A stretch of 35,110 bases of DNA, taken from contig NVRX02000004.1 of NCBI GenBank assembly GCA_002400985.2, positions 1-35,110 on the forward strand. The letters run 5' to 3'. The stretch is from Candidatus Wolfebacteria bacterium (GTDB lineage: Bacteria > Patescibacteriota > Minisyncoccia > Phycocordibacterales > Phycocordibacteraceae). The translations under genes and the position numbers were made by a program. Below are positions 25,189 to 32,999 of the stretch, piece by piece. The notes beneath the pieces are model-generated. The model was not told the origin of the DNA. It saw only the letters and a list, made by a program, of their open reading frames with translations, and did no database searches. Numbering within the stretch: the stretch's first letter is position 1; every line of letters begins with the position of its first letter.

Positions 25189-26401
25189 ATCTACGAATAT
25201 ATACGATACTACCACCAACAAGCAATACAAGCACTAGCCACGCATATATCCACACTGAGACACTCTTGTCGGTGCTACTGCCTGCAACAACTGCAGCCGC
25301 AGGCTGTATTGGAACAATAACTTCCTCAAGTACCTTAACCTCCTTTTCTACATATGCCGGCACGTACTGAACAGAAACATTTTCTTCCACAATCACACTT
25401 TCAACCTCTTCTCCGTCTGAATATGTGAGTAAGACATCTTTTGAAAAGATAAACCCTGTAACATTGTGTGATAGTACCAATGAACCTCCCGCAATAATGT
25501 ATGTATTTTCTGGAAAGATAAATACACTTTCTCCATCTACAATTCTCCACCTTGAAACATCGAGCTCTTCTGTATCTATATTTTCAACACGAACAGACTT
25601 TTCATCCAAAAATGTAAATTCAACATTTGAAGAGCGCACCTCCACCATTATCTTTTTAGAAACTTCTTCTCTTCCGTATATAGTGTGTACCCACACAACA
25701 TACGTACCTGGATACTCATACTTGTGATATATCTTGCTCCCCTGCACACGCGCTCCATCCCCAAAATTCCATGACACAATTGCACCGCTAAACTCTGTAC
25801 CCTCAGTGTTTCCAACGTTTGCAGAAAATAGAATCTCATTCCCAGCTACAACACTTCCAACATCAGCAACATCTAATGTAAGTGTTGGTCGCACATGCAC
25901 TATTACACTCTGTGTAGCAACAGCATTTTCAACAATTACAACGCTTTCAACAACACCTGGCGTAGCAACTTCAGTCTTCCACACACCATTTACATATTGT
26001 GCGGTCTCCTTGCTTTCATTATCTCCACCGATACTTTTCCAAGCAAATGCTCCATCCACCCTATCAATTTCAATACCCTCTGCATTACTTAAAATTAATA
26101 CCTCTCCTCCATTTTCAAGTGCTCCTGTATATAAAAGATCTGCAGTACCTGGTACTGCAAATTCATTTCTCTCTAATACAAAGACTCCCTGTATAAAGCC
26201 ATCCAAAGAAATACTTGGAACTCCATCAAGTGCTGAAAGACTCCAGCCATCCAAAGAAACATTCTCTGAACTATATAATTCAATCCACTCATAGTTTGCA
26301 CTCTCTGTATTCCCCATCCATGCAATCTCACTTATGTATACTTCCGCCAAAGTAATATGCGGAAGAAGAAACAGTATGAGAAATAAGGCTTTATAAATCA
26401 T
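25181..26401 (-). CDS. Secreted, C-terminally anchored lamin-tail/PKD surface protein
   Basis: 406 residues from ATG 26399-26401, which starts a clear signal peptide (IYKALFLILFLLPHITLA, cleavage near residue 19). A lamin-tail domain follows (VYISEIAWMGNTESANYEWI and GWSLSALDG, to about 130). A PKD domain comes next, centred on SWNFGDGARVQGSKIYHKYE (about 190-260), then a second lamin-tail-like module (VRVENIDTEELDVSRWRI) and a Pro/Val linker. A C-terminal transmembrane helix (WIYAWLVLVLLVGGSIVYI) with RRYV forms the anchor. LTD plus PKD surface proteins are a hallmark of Parcubacteria; binding to nucleic acid, glycan or host surface is proposed but unknown. Promoter: TTGTGA (26450-26445), 16 bp, TATAAT (26428-26423). 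Confidence 0.88.
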   Translation of the reverse strand: MIYKALFLILFLLPHITLAEVYISEIAWMGNTESANYEWIELYSSENVSLDGWSLSALDGVPSISLDGFIQGVFVLERNEFAVPGTADLLYTGALENGGEVLILSNAEGIEIDRVDGAFAWKSIGGDNESKETAQYVNGVWKTEVATPGVVESVVIVENAVATQSVIVHVRPTLTLDVADVGSVVAGNEILFSANVGNTEGTEFSGAIVSWNFGDGARVQGSKIYHKYEYPGTYVVWVHTIYGREEVSKKIMVEVRSSNVEFTFLDEKSVRVENIDTEELDVSRWRIVDGESVFIFPENTYIIAGGSLVLSHNVTGFIFSKDVLLTYSDGEEVESVIVEENVSVQYVPAYVEKEVKVLEEVIVPIQPAAAVVAGSSTDKSVSVWIYAWLVLVLLVGGSIVYIRRYV

Positions 26402-26422
26402 GAAAAACTTACTATTATATTT

Positions 26423-26450
26423 ATTATACAAGAGACAAACACCGTCACAA
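26423..26450 (-). promoter_or_regulatory. Promoter of the lamin-tail/epimerase/GT4 operon
   Basis: -35 TTGTGA (26450-26445), 16-bp spacer, -10 TATAAT (26428-26423). A second TATAAT lies at 26419-26414. The leader would be about 15 nt without a Shine-Dalgarno site. It directly follows the terminator of the upstream small gene. Confidence 0.6.
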
Positions 26451-26461
26451 CCATCCCATAC

Positions 26462-26491
26462 AAAAAGCCCATTCAAAAAAGGATGAGCTTT
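26462..26491 (-). terminator. Intrinsic terminator after the 58-aa gene
   Basis: Minus strand: AAAGCTCAT (26491-26483) pairs with ATGGGCTTT (26472-26464) with one G-U pair, a 10-nt T-rich loop and a TTTTT tail. Confidence 0.75.
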
Positions 26492-26520
26492 CGTTAAGTG
26501 TATTGTAGTGCATTGTTGTG

Positions 26521-26697
26521 TTAGTCGATAGAGTCGATAGCGACCAGCGTACTTAACGCTGCTGGTACAACAACAACAAGAACAGCAAAACCTATAATAT
26601 ATCCAGTATGTCCACCTATCTTGGTGACAATACTGGCAATACCAAAGCCTACTGCAGCTATTACAATAAACATTATTGTTTTTAAAAAGAATTTCAT
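26521..26697 (-). CDS. Small two-helix membrane protein, 58 aa
   Basis: Starts at ATG 26695-26697 with GGAGGAA 5 nt upstream. The frame is open to a TTG at 26709, but that codon belongs to the Shine-Dalgarno stretch. The product is almost wholly two hydrophobic helices (FFLKTIMFIVIAAVGFGIA and TGYIIGFAVLVVVVPAALS) joined by a short Lys/Gly/His turn, ending AIDSID. No family recognised. It is monocistronic, with a strong extended -10 promoter, a leader hairpin and its own terminator, in a genome where most genes lack such signals. High expression is likely; function unknown. Confidence 0.72.
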   Translation of the reverse strand: MKFFLKTIMFIVIAAVGFGIASIVTKIGGHTGYIIGFAVLVVVVPAALSTLVAIDSID

Positions 26698-26717
26698 TTT
26701 TTCCTCCAAGGAAATTT

Positions 26718-26783
26718 ACAATCACGACAGGTGATTGTTTCTAATCTAACATAGATAATACCATACTTTTGCACAAAAGTCAA
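26718..26783 (-). promoter_or_regulatory. Strong promoter and hairpin leader of the 58-aa gene
   Basis: -35 TTGACT (26783-26778), 17-bp spacer, TGG extended -10 TATTAT (26760-26755), +1 near 26748. The leader holds a perfect 8-bp hairpin ACAATCAC/GTGATTGT (26738-26731 with 26725-26718, 5-nt loop), 10 nt before the GGAGG site. It could shield or present the ribosome site. Confidence 0.8.
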
Positions 26784-26789
26784 TATCTA

Positions 26790-28388
26790 CTACGAATCAT
26801 CAGCAATAATCTGCTTTAGCACCTCTTCTGGAACTTCATTGGTATGTGCCACCACCTTCTCTTCTTTCTTTACGCCGGCTTTACTCAACGCATCCTTTAA
26901 AGGGCTCATATCCTGCGGACGAGCTTTTTTATTACTATTTGTATCTTTACTATCCTTTGCGGCAACCTTTGCAAGAGTTTCTCGTAAGTCTTTCAAACTT
27001 TTTTCGCTTTTCTTTGTATCAACTTTTTTTACAAACTTCTTCTGTGTACTAGTATTCTTTTTGTTAACAACCTTTTTCTTTTCATCTTTTTTCCCATGAA
27101 CTGAAGAAAGGCTTTCAAATATTACTTTTTCAACTCCTGCACGAGGAGATCCGTAGGCCTTTTTTGAATTCTCAATAACATCTTCTCTGTATGAAATATC
27201 TGGAGCTTCTATAGGAGGAATCGTAACGGCTGAAAATGGCTGTGATCCTACACCATTAATCATAAGTGTAAGATAAATTTGATACTGCCCTAAATTCACC
27301 AAGTCTTCTTTTGTAAAATTGGGAGTGAAGACTGTTTCTAATACTTCAGCATCAAATGGTCCCACCCTAAAAGATACTGTGGTCCCCACGTTTCCAAACA
27401 CCGCATTCTTTACCTCCTCTTCCATTTGTTCAATATACTGATGCGCAATAATAAGATTGAGCTTATATTTCCGTGCCTCAGACAAAATCTCCGCAAACGT
27501 TTCATTCGCAAAGTTTTGGAACTCATCTACATAGAAATAAAACGCAGGGAGTTTTTGTAACTCTGCCTTCCTCAGATCTGCCCTACTCATAGCTGCGAGA
27601 TACAAGCGCGTTGTAATCATTGACCCCAAAAGCTGTGCATTGGTATCCCCTACCTGACCTTTTGAAAGATTGATAATAAGAATCTTTTTATTATCCATCA
27701 ACTCTCTAATATCAAACGATGACTTTGGCTGTCCAATAATATTTCTAATAACCGGGTTATTTGTAAACTGTCCTATCTTATTTTGAATAGCCGGTGTAGC
27801 TTCTTTTGTAAATCTATCGGTATACCCCGCATACTCCTTTATCCAAAAATCTTTTACCACAGGGTCCTTAATATTTTCAACAACAGCCTTTCTGTAATCA
27901 TTGTCGGTATACATTCTGTTTACCCCAAGAAGTGTTGATCCTGGATACTCCAAGAGAGCCAACAGTGTATTGGTAAGGATATACTCCATACGTGCACTCC
28001 ATGCATCTACCCAAATCTTTTTAAATGTAGACATAAGCCCACTAACCACAAGGTGTCTCTTGTCATACCCCACATCCTCCATAACATTAAACGCAATAGG
28101 ATTGTCTAAATCAAACGGCGCAAAGTACACCACATCCTTTATACGGTGCTCAGGAATATAATCTAATAATGTCTCAGCGGTAGAGCCGTGAGGATCAATA
28201 AAGGCTAGACCTTCTCCATTATTTATATCTTGAATAGCTAAATTCTCCAGAAGAGTACTTTTACCCATCCCGGTCTTTCCAATAATATACATGTGCCGCT
28301 CACGATCACCCTTTCGTATACCGAAGGGTGTATTTTTTCCTCGTGCATCAGCAGCAGCAAAGTACGTAACCTTATCAAGGTCTTCCAT
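26790..28388 (-). CDS. TraG/VirD4-like (TraM-recognition, HerA/FtsK superfamily) ATPase
   Basis: 532 residues from ATG 28386-28388. Walker A is GKTGMGKST (37-45), LAFIDPHGSTAETLL (61-75) follows, and Walker B is FYFYVDEFQNF (283-293). IIAHQYIEQM (313-322) is the sensor-like segment of type IV coupling and conjugation ATPases. The C-terminal 130 residues are Lys-rich and low-complexity (KKKVVNKKNTSTQKKFVKK and on), suggesting nucleic-acid contact. Unlike true VirD4 it has no N-terminal membrane helices, and no T4SS genes are nearby. Proteins of this kind are conserved across CPR, where a role in DNA transfer or in cell-contact systems is only conjecture. TATACT (28400-28395) lies 6 nt before the ATG. 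An in-frame TTG at 28403 is less likely as the start. Confidence 0.88.
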   Translation of the reverse strand: MEDLDKVTYFAAADARGKNTPFGIRKGDRERHMYIIGKTGMGKSTLLENLAIQDINNGEGLAFIDPHGSTAETLLDYIPEHRIKDVVYFAPFDLDNPIAFNVMEDVGYDKRHLVVSGLMSTFKKIWVDAWSARMEYILTNTLLALLEYPGSTLLGVNRMYTDNDYRKAVVENIKDPVVKDFWIKEYAGYTDRFTKEATPAIQNKIGQFTNNPVIRNIIGQPKSSFDIRELMDNKKILIINLSKGQVGDTNAQLLGSMITTRLYLAAMSRADLRKAELQKLPAFYFYVDEFQNFANETFAEILSEARKYKLNLIIAHQYIEQMEEEVKNAVFGNVGTTVSFRVGPFDAEVLETVFTPNFTKEDLVNLGQYQIYLTLMINGVGSQPFSAVTIPPIEAPDISYREDVIENSKKAYGSPRAGVEKVIFESLSSVHGKKDEKKKVVNKKNTSTQKKFVKKVDTKKSEKSLKDLRETLAKVAAKDSKDTNSNKKARPQDMSPLKDALSKAGVKKEEKVVAHTNEVPEEVLKQIIADDS

Positions 28389-28437
28389 ACTCCTAGTATA
28401 CAAGAGGTGTACAAAAATCTACGTAACTTATTACCAC

Positions 28438-29658
28438 CTACTCCCCTGCTGCCAACAACGCCTCCTTCGTATATCTATTACTTGGATCCCACAGCATCCA
28501 TGAATTTAGTCCTGAATCATATATGGCCTGAATTTGTGCACGAACCTCAACCGGGCCATAATTTCCTCCATAATCAAAATCCTGCACCCACGGACGAATT
28601 TGAGCTATATTTTGAACGTCTTTTGGATACAATGCAGGAGAAGAAGATGCAATGGCAATAACGCCTTCAAGAGGAACTACTGTACTAACAGCCAACAACC
28701 TCTTAACCGCCTCATCAAGAGATATTTTCATAACATTGTATACCTGCTCATTTGGATTACTAATCCCAAAGAATCCACTTGGATAATGTGACGGGTACGT
28801 CATAGGAGCAATGTAATCAAAATGCGGAAGCGCATACTCCATAACCTGTCCAATATTTAAATCATCAGTGTTTGTCGTAACCATTCCAAAGAGATCTGCT
28901 GACGTAACAATCTCTTCATCTAACCCTGCATCAAGATATGCAAAAAACTTCTTTAGCTCAACTGCTTTCCCATACCGAGTATCTGCAAGTACAGCAGCCT
29001 CTGTAACAGGGTAATAAATGTCTCTCATGTCTCCATCGGACGGATACCGAATATAATCAAAATTAAGCTCATCAAACCCTATTGCATAGGATTCATTCCC
29101 TAGCTGCACAATATAGTCCCAATACTCTCGTGCGCCAACATCTATAAAGCTAAGTCCCTTGTAATCAGTCCACACACTCTTATCACTCTCCTTCTGTACG
29201 GCTAACTCTGGATGCTTTGGTGCATAGTATGGATCTTGGAATACGGTAATGCGCGCAATGGTATACACTCCTGCCTCGTGGAATGTTGCGAGTAACTCTT
29301 TCATGTCTCTCACAAAACACCCTGTAGCATCATCTTGCACAAGGCGTGCATCTTTTGCTTCAAAGGCGATAGTCCCACTAAAGTCTTTTACATCAATAAT
29401 AACGGTATTTAATTCTGTGTCTGCAAACAACATCATAAAATGATCTCGAAAACTCTGAGAACTTGCAGCACAGGCACTCATGTACACAGCTTTCACCGCA
29501 TGTGGAGTTGCAAGGTGCGGAACTTTTTCTTGTTGCTCCTCGACTGAATTAACCACAACATCAGAATCTCCCATAAAAGAGAAATTATTTGTTGGAAGAA
29601 TAACTAATACGCCGCCAAGAAACACACCGGCAAATACCGCTCCAATCTTAAAGCTCAT
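28438..29658 (-). CDS. Secreted glycoside-hydrolase-like protein (DUF4015 type)
   Basis: A 406-residue protein with an N-terminal membrane helix (IGAVFAGVFLGGVLVILP), exported and probably anchored. The body is a TIM-barrel with the pattern of the DUF4015 putative glycosyl hydrolase family: AVYMSACAASS, NTVIIDVKDFSGTIAFE, YTIARITVFQDPYYA, SFIDVGAREYWDYIVQLG, GFDELNFDYIRYPSDGDM, YIAPMTYPSHYPSGFFG, RPWVQDFDYG and NSWMLWDPSNRY. Carboxylates in the DELNFDYIRYP segment are the likely catalytic acids by analogy with other barrel hydrolases. It may trim peptidoglycan, self or host surface glycan. It overlaps the 60-aa gene upstream by 11 bp. Confidence 0.87.
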   Translation of the reverse strand: MSFKIGAVFAGVFLGGVLVILPTNNFSFMGDSDVVVNSVEEQQEKVPHLATPHAVKAVYMSACAASSQSFRDHFMMLFADTELNTVIIDVKDFSGTIAFEAKDARLVQDDATGCFVRDMKELLATFHEAGVYTIARITVFQDPYYAPKHPELAVQKESDKSVWTDYKGLSFIDVGAREYWDYIVQLGNESYAIGFDELNFDYIRYPSDGDMRDIYYPVTEAAVLADTRYGKAVELKKFFAYLDAGLDEEIVTSADLFGMVTTNTDDLNIGQVMEYALPHFDYIAPMTYPSHYPSGFFGISNPNEQVYNVMKISLDEAVKRLLAVSTVVPLEGVIAIASSSPALYPKDVQNIAQIRPWVQDFDYGGNYGPVEVRAQIQAIYDSGLNSWMLWDPSNRYTKEALLAAGE

Positions 29659-29830
29659 AAGACTCTTCTGCTACATCTTTCTTTGTCTCAGGCTTTGGAA
29701 GGAGGATAATTAATACCAAAACTACCGCTGCAAAAATCTGCATAAGCACATCTTCAACACCACCTGGAATACCAGTAAATGGGATGAGTATAATTCCTGC
29801 CGCAAATATGATGAGTAATGTTCTATACAT
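29648..29830 (-). CDS. Small two-helix membrane protein, 60 aa
   Basis: Two hydrophobic helices (MYRTLLIIFAAGIILIPFTG and LMQIFAAVVLVLIILL) separated by a GIPGGVED turn, then a charged tail (PKPETKKDVAEESYEL). Topology and length are like many unnamed CPR membrane proteins. A TATAGT box (29844-29839) with TTGTAG 17 bp upstream lies 8 nt before the ATG; AGGG at 29836-29833 could be a weak ribosome site. It overlaps the glycoside-hydrolase-like gene by 11 bp, suggesting coupling and perhaps a shared membrane complex. Function unknown. Confidence 0.7.
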   Translation of the reverse strand: MYRTLLIIFAAGIILIPFTGIPGGVEDVLMQIFAAVVLVLIILLPKPETKKDVAEESYEL

Positions 29831-29838
29831 TTGTCCCT

Positions 29839-29867
29839 ACTATACTATTTAACAGACACCGCTACAA
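29839..29867 (-). promoter_or_regulatory. Promoter before the 60-aa/GH-like gene pair
   Basis: -35 TTGTAG (29867-29862), 17-bp spacer, -10 TATAGT (29844-29839), ending 8 nt before ATG 29830. It overlaps the end of rsmI. Confidence 0.5.
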
Positions 29868-30516
29868 CAAACTCCCCCCGAACATGCTCTGTGTTCTCTA
29901 TAAAATACTCTAATACCTCTATAGCACTGCCCTGCACAACCTCCTCATGCATTTTTGTAAGCTCTCTAAATATCGTGACCTTCTGTGTATCTAAAACTTC
30001 AGACAAAGACGTAAGCGTCTTCATAATCCTATGTGGTGATTCATAAAAAACCATAGTACGCTTTGATGCCGCAATCTCTGCAAACAGTGTCTGCCTTCCC
30101 TTCTTGTGTGGAAGGAATCCTAAAAATATAAATTCGTTTGTTGGAATGCCTGCAATAGAAAGTGCTGCGGTAAGAGCGCTCGCTCCTGGTACTGCAACAA
30201 TAGAAATTCCAGCTTTACGAGCGTGGTGCACCAACTCACTCCCCGGATCTGAAATGCCTGGAGTACCTGCATCGGTAACAAGTGCGATGTCATCCCCTCT
30301 CTTTAATTGTTCAACAATACCTTTGAGCACTGAACTATTACTCTGCGCATGGTATGAAATTGATGGAGTAGTAATTTCATACTTTTGTAATAGCTTGCGC
30401 GTAACGCGAGTATCTTCTGCTGCAATAACAGTTACGCCAGATAATACCTCAACAGCACGTTGAGTCATGTCTCCTAAATTTCCAATTGGTGTTGCCACCA
30501 CATAGAGCGTTCCCAT
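29845..30516 (-). CDS. rsmI: 16S rRNA (cytidine1402-2'-O)-methyltransferase RsmI
   Basis: A 223-residue tetrapyrrole-methylase-fold enzyme that 2'-O-methylates C1402 in the decoding site of 16S rRNA. Diagnostic motifs: YVVATPIGNLGDMTQRA (5-21), AAEDTRVTRKLL (32-43), ISYHAQS (53-59), LVTDAGTPGISDPGSELV (79-96), FLGFLPHKKGRQ and VFYESPHRI, then VTIFRELTKMHEEVVQG. It is shorter than the E. coli protein (286) because the C-terminal extension is missing, as in many reduced genomes. It lies 15 bp after the PrcB-like gene and probably shares the murC transcript. Confidence 0.95.
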   Translation of the reverse strand: MGTLYVVATPIGNLGDMTQRAVEVLSGVTVIAAEDTRVTRKLLQKYEITTPSISYHAQSNSSVLKGIVEQLKRGDDIALVTDAGTPGISDPGSELVHHARKAGISIVAVPGASALTAALSIAGIPTNEFIFLGFLPHKKGRQTLFAEIAASKRTMVFYESPHRIMKTLTSLSEVLDTQKVTIFRELTKMHEEVVQGSAIEVLEYFIENTEHVRGEFVVAVSVK

Positions 30517-30531
30517 GTCGCTACACTACAC

Positions 30532-31047
30532 CTATTCTTCGCAGGAGTACACTTCTGTACGATCAACAGCCCGTAACGATTTATCTGTTTTTTTAAGCAC
30601 AATCATGTGATATGGATTAGTAAGGACACTAGCAACAGAACACTCTGAAGACGGAGATGTAATAAGTATTTCTATAAGACGCTCATCTGGTGTTTCAGAA
30701 ATGTTTTCTATAATAATGTCGTACCCACCTGACCTGTGAACTCCTCCCATTACCGCAATAACACTTTCACGCGCAAAACTAACAAGAGGAGCCCTTCGTG
30801 CTCCAGGGTCATTCCCATGTAATAGCTCCCAAAATGCAAGATACTCATCTTCTTCCCTAAAGATGTAATTCTTTCTCTGTACAAGCACATCTACAGGACC
30901 TTGTGTGCTGATATCAAGCGTACGAAATGTAGGAGAATACGCAGAATCAGTTATAGGAATATCTCCCTTTTCTACCAGTAAGTATATTCCACCCCCAACA
31001 AGAATGCTTAGGAACGTAGCAATTGCCAATAACTGTATTTGTCTCAT
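30532..31047 (-). CDS. Membrane-anchored PrcB-like domain protein
   Basis: 171 residues: an N-terminal signal/anchor helix (IQLLAIATFLSILVGGGIYLLV), a linker, then at about 75-170 a domain with LVSFARESVIAVMGGVHRSG, GYDIIIENISE, LIEILITSPSSEC and NPYHMIVLKK. The F-x-x-E-x-V-I-A-V-x-x-G to GGY-x-I-x-I order matches the PrcB C-terminal domain seen in protease-complex and other bacterial extracytoplasmic proteins. Two Cys (SSEC and the terminal YSCEE) could form a disulfide. Function unknown. A TACACT box lies 7 nt before the ATG, in the 40-bp gap after murC. Confidence 0.65.
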   Translation of the reverse strand: MRQIQLLAIATFLSILVGGGIYLLVEKGDIPITDSAYSPTFRTLDISTQGPVDVLVQRKNYIFREEDEYLAFWELLHGNDPGARRAPLVSFARESVIAVMGGVHRSGGYDIIIENISETPDERLIEILITSPSSECSVASVLTNPYHMIVLKKTDKSLRAVDRTEVYSCEE

Positions 31048-31087
31048 TACGTACAGTGTACCTTTTATTCTGCTCTACAGAGGAATC

Positions 31088-32371
31088 TTACCCAAAATTC
31101 GTGGATACATACTCAGGAATCCAAAGATATATATCCCCTGCTCCCATGGTGAAAAAGATTACATTCTCATCTAAACCTTCAATAATTTCTTGTAAATCTT
31201 CTTTTGTAGAAATGCTGTGTGCTTCCCCTCCAGCCTCATTCACCTTTGCAACAAGCGCGTCATTGGTGGTAACACCATCAAACTCTTCTCGTGCGGCAAA
31301 TATAGGAGCGACATACGCAATATCAGCAAGTGCCAGCGCAGTAGCAAATCCATCCATAAAATCACGAGTCCTGGAATATAAATGAGGGTGGAATGCCACA
31401 ACAATCTTTTTACTCGGAAAATGCTTTTTAATAGCAATAATTGTTTTTTCTACTGCTGTTGGATGATGGGCATAGTCGTCATACACCAATGCTCCATTGT
31501 GCGTCTTTCCTTTGAACTCAAAGCGTCTCCACGTACCTGGGAATGTTTCTAGTGCTTCTCTATACACTGCATCATTCTCCTCAACAGTATTTGCTACAGA
31601 CATGGCAACTTTTGCATTTTCAATATTAAAATCTCCTGGGATGAGAAGCGTTGGCACCTCTGCATCCATATAATCCAATACTTTACACGTAGCATGTGTA
31701 ATTACTTCTTTCTCATACTTCCCTTTTGTATTTATAACCAGCACTCCATCCTCAGGAATTTTTTGTACAAGTTGTATATATGAATCAACAAGCTGGTCAA
31801 CATCTTTAAAGTAATCTGTATGATCTAGCTCTATATTTGTAATAGCGAGTATTGAGGGAGACAAATTAAGAAAATGGTCATTGTACTCACACGCCTCTAC
31901 CAAAAGATACTTACTCTCACCAATACGCACATTGGTATCAGTGTCTCTCATAATGCTCCCCACAATAACGGTGGGATCAATACCTTCGAGCATTCGTGCA
32001 AGCATTGCCGTAACCGTTGTCTTTCCGTGAGTCCCTGCAACTGCAATGGTGGTATATTCTTTTGAAACTTCACCTAATGCTTCAAAATATGAATACGTGG
32101 GAAGGTTTGTTGCAATTGCGGCACGTAAAACTTCTGGGTGCTTTTCTTTCCATGCGTCGCTATATATAAAAATATCAACGTCTGGTAATGTTTCTTTTTC
32201 AGAAATAATAGACACTCCCTTTGCCCTAAGAGGATCTAGCGTCCTTTTACTTTCATTATCTTCTGTCCCACTCACTTCCTTTCCAAGTCCAAGCAAAAGA
32301 CCAGCGAGCGCTGAAACTCCTGCTCCACCCATACCGATACAATGTATACGCCCTGCTTCAAGAATACTCAT
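31088..32371 (-). CDS. murC: UDP-N-acetylmuramate--L-alanine ligase MurC
   Basis: A 427-residue ATP-dependent cytoplasmic ligase adding L-Ala to UDP-MurNAc. IHCIGMGGAGVSALAGLLLG (9-28) is the UDP-binding Rossmann motif. VAGTHGKTTVTAML (111-124) is the P-loop, with the GTHGKTT form specific to MurC. VEACEYNDHFLNL (158-170), NIELDHTDYF (179-188), the GTWRRFE stretch near 279-285, DDYAHHPTA (298-306) and FHPHLYSRTRDF near 325-335 complete the set. It is slightly shorter than E. coli MurC (491). TATAAT (32387-32382) lies 10 nt before the ATG. It shares the intergenic region with the divergent 125-aa gene, whose operator-like palindrome is 70 bp away. Confidence 0.97.
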   Translation of the reverse strand: MSILEAGRIHCIGMGGAGVSALAGLLLGLGKEVSGTEDNESKRTLDPLRAKGVSIISEKETLPDVDIFIYSDAWKEKHPEVLRAAIATNLPTYSYFEALGEVSKEYTTIAVAGTHGKTTVTAMLARMLEGIDPTVIVGSIMRDTDTNVRIGESKYLLVEACEYNDHFLNLSPSILAITNIELDHTDYFKDVDQLVDSYIQLVQKIPEDGVLVINTKGKYEKEVITHATCKVLDYMDAEVPTLLIPGDFNIENAKVAMSVANTVEENDAVYREALETFPGTWRRFEFKGKTHNGALVYDDYAHHPTAVEKTIIAIKKHFPSKKIVVAFHPHLYSRTRDFMDGFATALALADIAYVAPIFAAREEFDGVTTNDALVAKVNEAGGEAHSISTKEDLQEIIEGLDENVIFFTMGAGDIYLWIPEYVSTNFG

Positions 32372-32432
32372 ATAGATACGTATTATATAGTAAAAATTAC
32401 CCCCGTATAGAGAGTCTAAATAGTCTACCTAA

Positions 32433-32461
32433 TTGACCTTCACATTATAATGTGTCATTAT
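32433..32461 (+). promoter_or_regulatory. Promoter with a perfect palindrome in the spacer (operator candidate)
   Basis: -35 TTGACC (32433-32438), 17-bp spacer, TGT extended -10 CATTAT (32456-32461). The spacer contains the perfect 14-bp palindrome CACATTATAATGTG (32441-32454). A dimeric repressor bound there would block RNA polymerase. It does not fit the LexA consensus. Confidence 0.75.
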
Positions 32462-32518
32462 AGATATTAGGAAATGCGCACACTTGTGCGTATAAAGATT
32501 TTTGAAGGGGTCATAAAA

Positions 32519-32896
32519 ATGGATTTGACTAAAGAAGGAAGAGGGCGTCGTAACAAACGGCTTCTTGCAGCACAAAATGTTTCCACAGACGCAGAAGCAA
32601 TTGCACTGTGGAATGAAGAAGATAGACCTCAAATTGTCCAATGGACAAGGGTTTATCTAATCAAAAACTCAAAAGTATGGGGGGCAATCAAGCCTTTATA
32701 CGTGAACTGCATAGATTTAGCAGATATTGGACCAGACGCACTCTTGCAAAATATAGCCCTCACTGATCGGGAGCTTGTAGAGCTTGGGGTTGTCACTCAA
32801 AACCCACATGGTGTTTTGAAGCATCCAAACTGTGGGGATTTCACTCGCAAAAGAGTGGAAGAAATTCATAAAAATGGGAATGCAGCAATATGCTGA
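32519..32896 (+). CDS. Orphan 125-aa protein under palindromic operator
   Basis: Starts at ATG 32519-32521, preceded by GAAGGGG 8 nt upstream; an in-frame ATG at 32474 would add 15 residues but has no ribosome site and sits at the start of a leader hairpin (CGCAC/GTGCG, 32478-32491). The product begins with a basic stretch (MDLTKEGRGRRNKRLLAAQN), has an acidic and aromatic middle (WNEEDRPQIVQWTRVYLIK, VYVNC-like segment) and ends EEIHKNGNAAIC with a C-terminal Cys. Four Cys or His pairs are too dispersed for a clear zinc site. No family recognised. It is monocistronic: promoter with operator, Shine-Dalgarno and a perfect 14-bp terminator stem. This looks like a regulated accessory or stress gene, on the strand opposite to its neighbours. 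Confidence 0.75.
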   Translation: MDLTKEGRGRRNKRLLAAQNVSTDAEAIALWNEEDRPQIVQWTRVYLIKNSKVWGAIKPLYVNCIDLADIGPDALLQNIALTDRELVELGVVTQNPHGVLKHPNCGDFTRKRVEEIHKNGNAAIC

Positions 32897-32912
32897 CTGT
32901 TCCATATCCTGA

Positions 32913-32977
32913 CAGGGCGACAACCATTGCCCTGCCCAAAGACCTTATAGATGCACAGCATCTATAAGGTCTTTTTT
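32913..32977 (+). terminator. Tandem hairpins ending in a perfect 14-bp intrinsic terminator
   Basis: First hairpin CAGGGC (32913-32918)/GCCCTG (32929-32934). Second: GACCTTATAGATGC (32941-32954) with exact complement GCATCTATAAGGTC (32958-32971), loop ACA, then six T (32972-32977). It terminates the 125-aa gene. Confidence 0.92.
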
Positions 32978-32999
32978 ATATGCAACAAACTCTTATCTG

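Noticed and set aside
32441-32454. CACATTATAATGTG as a LexA/SOS box
   Set aside because: It lacks the CTGT-N8-ACAG or GAAC-N4-GTTC spacing; kept only as an unidentified operator.
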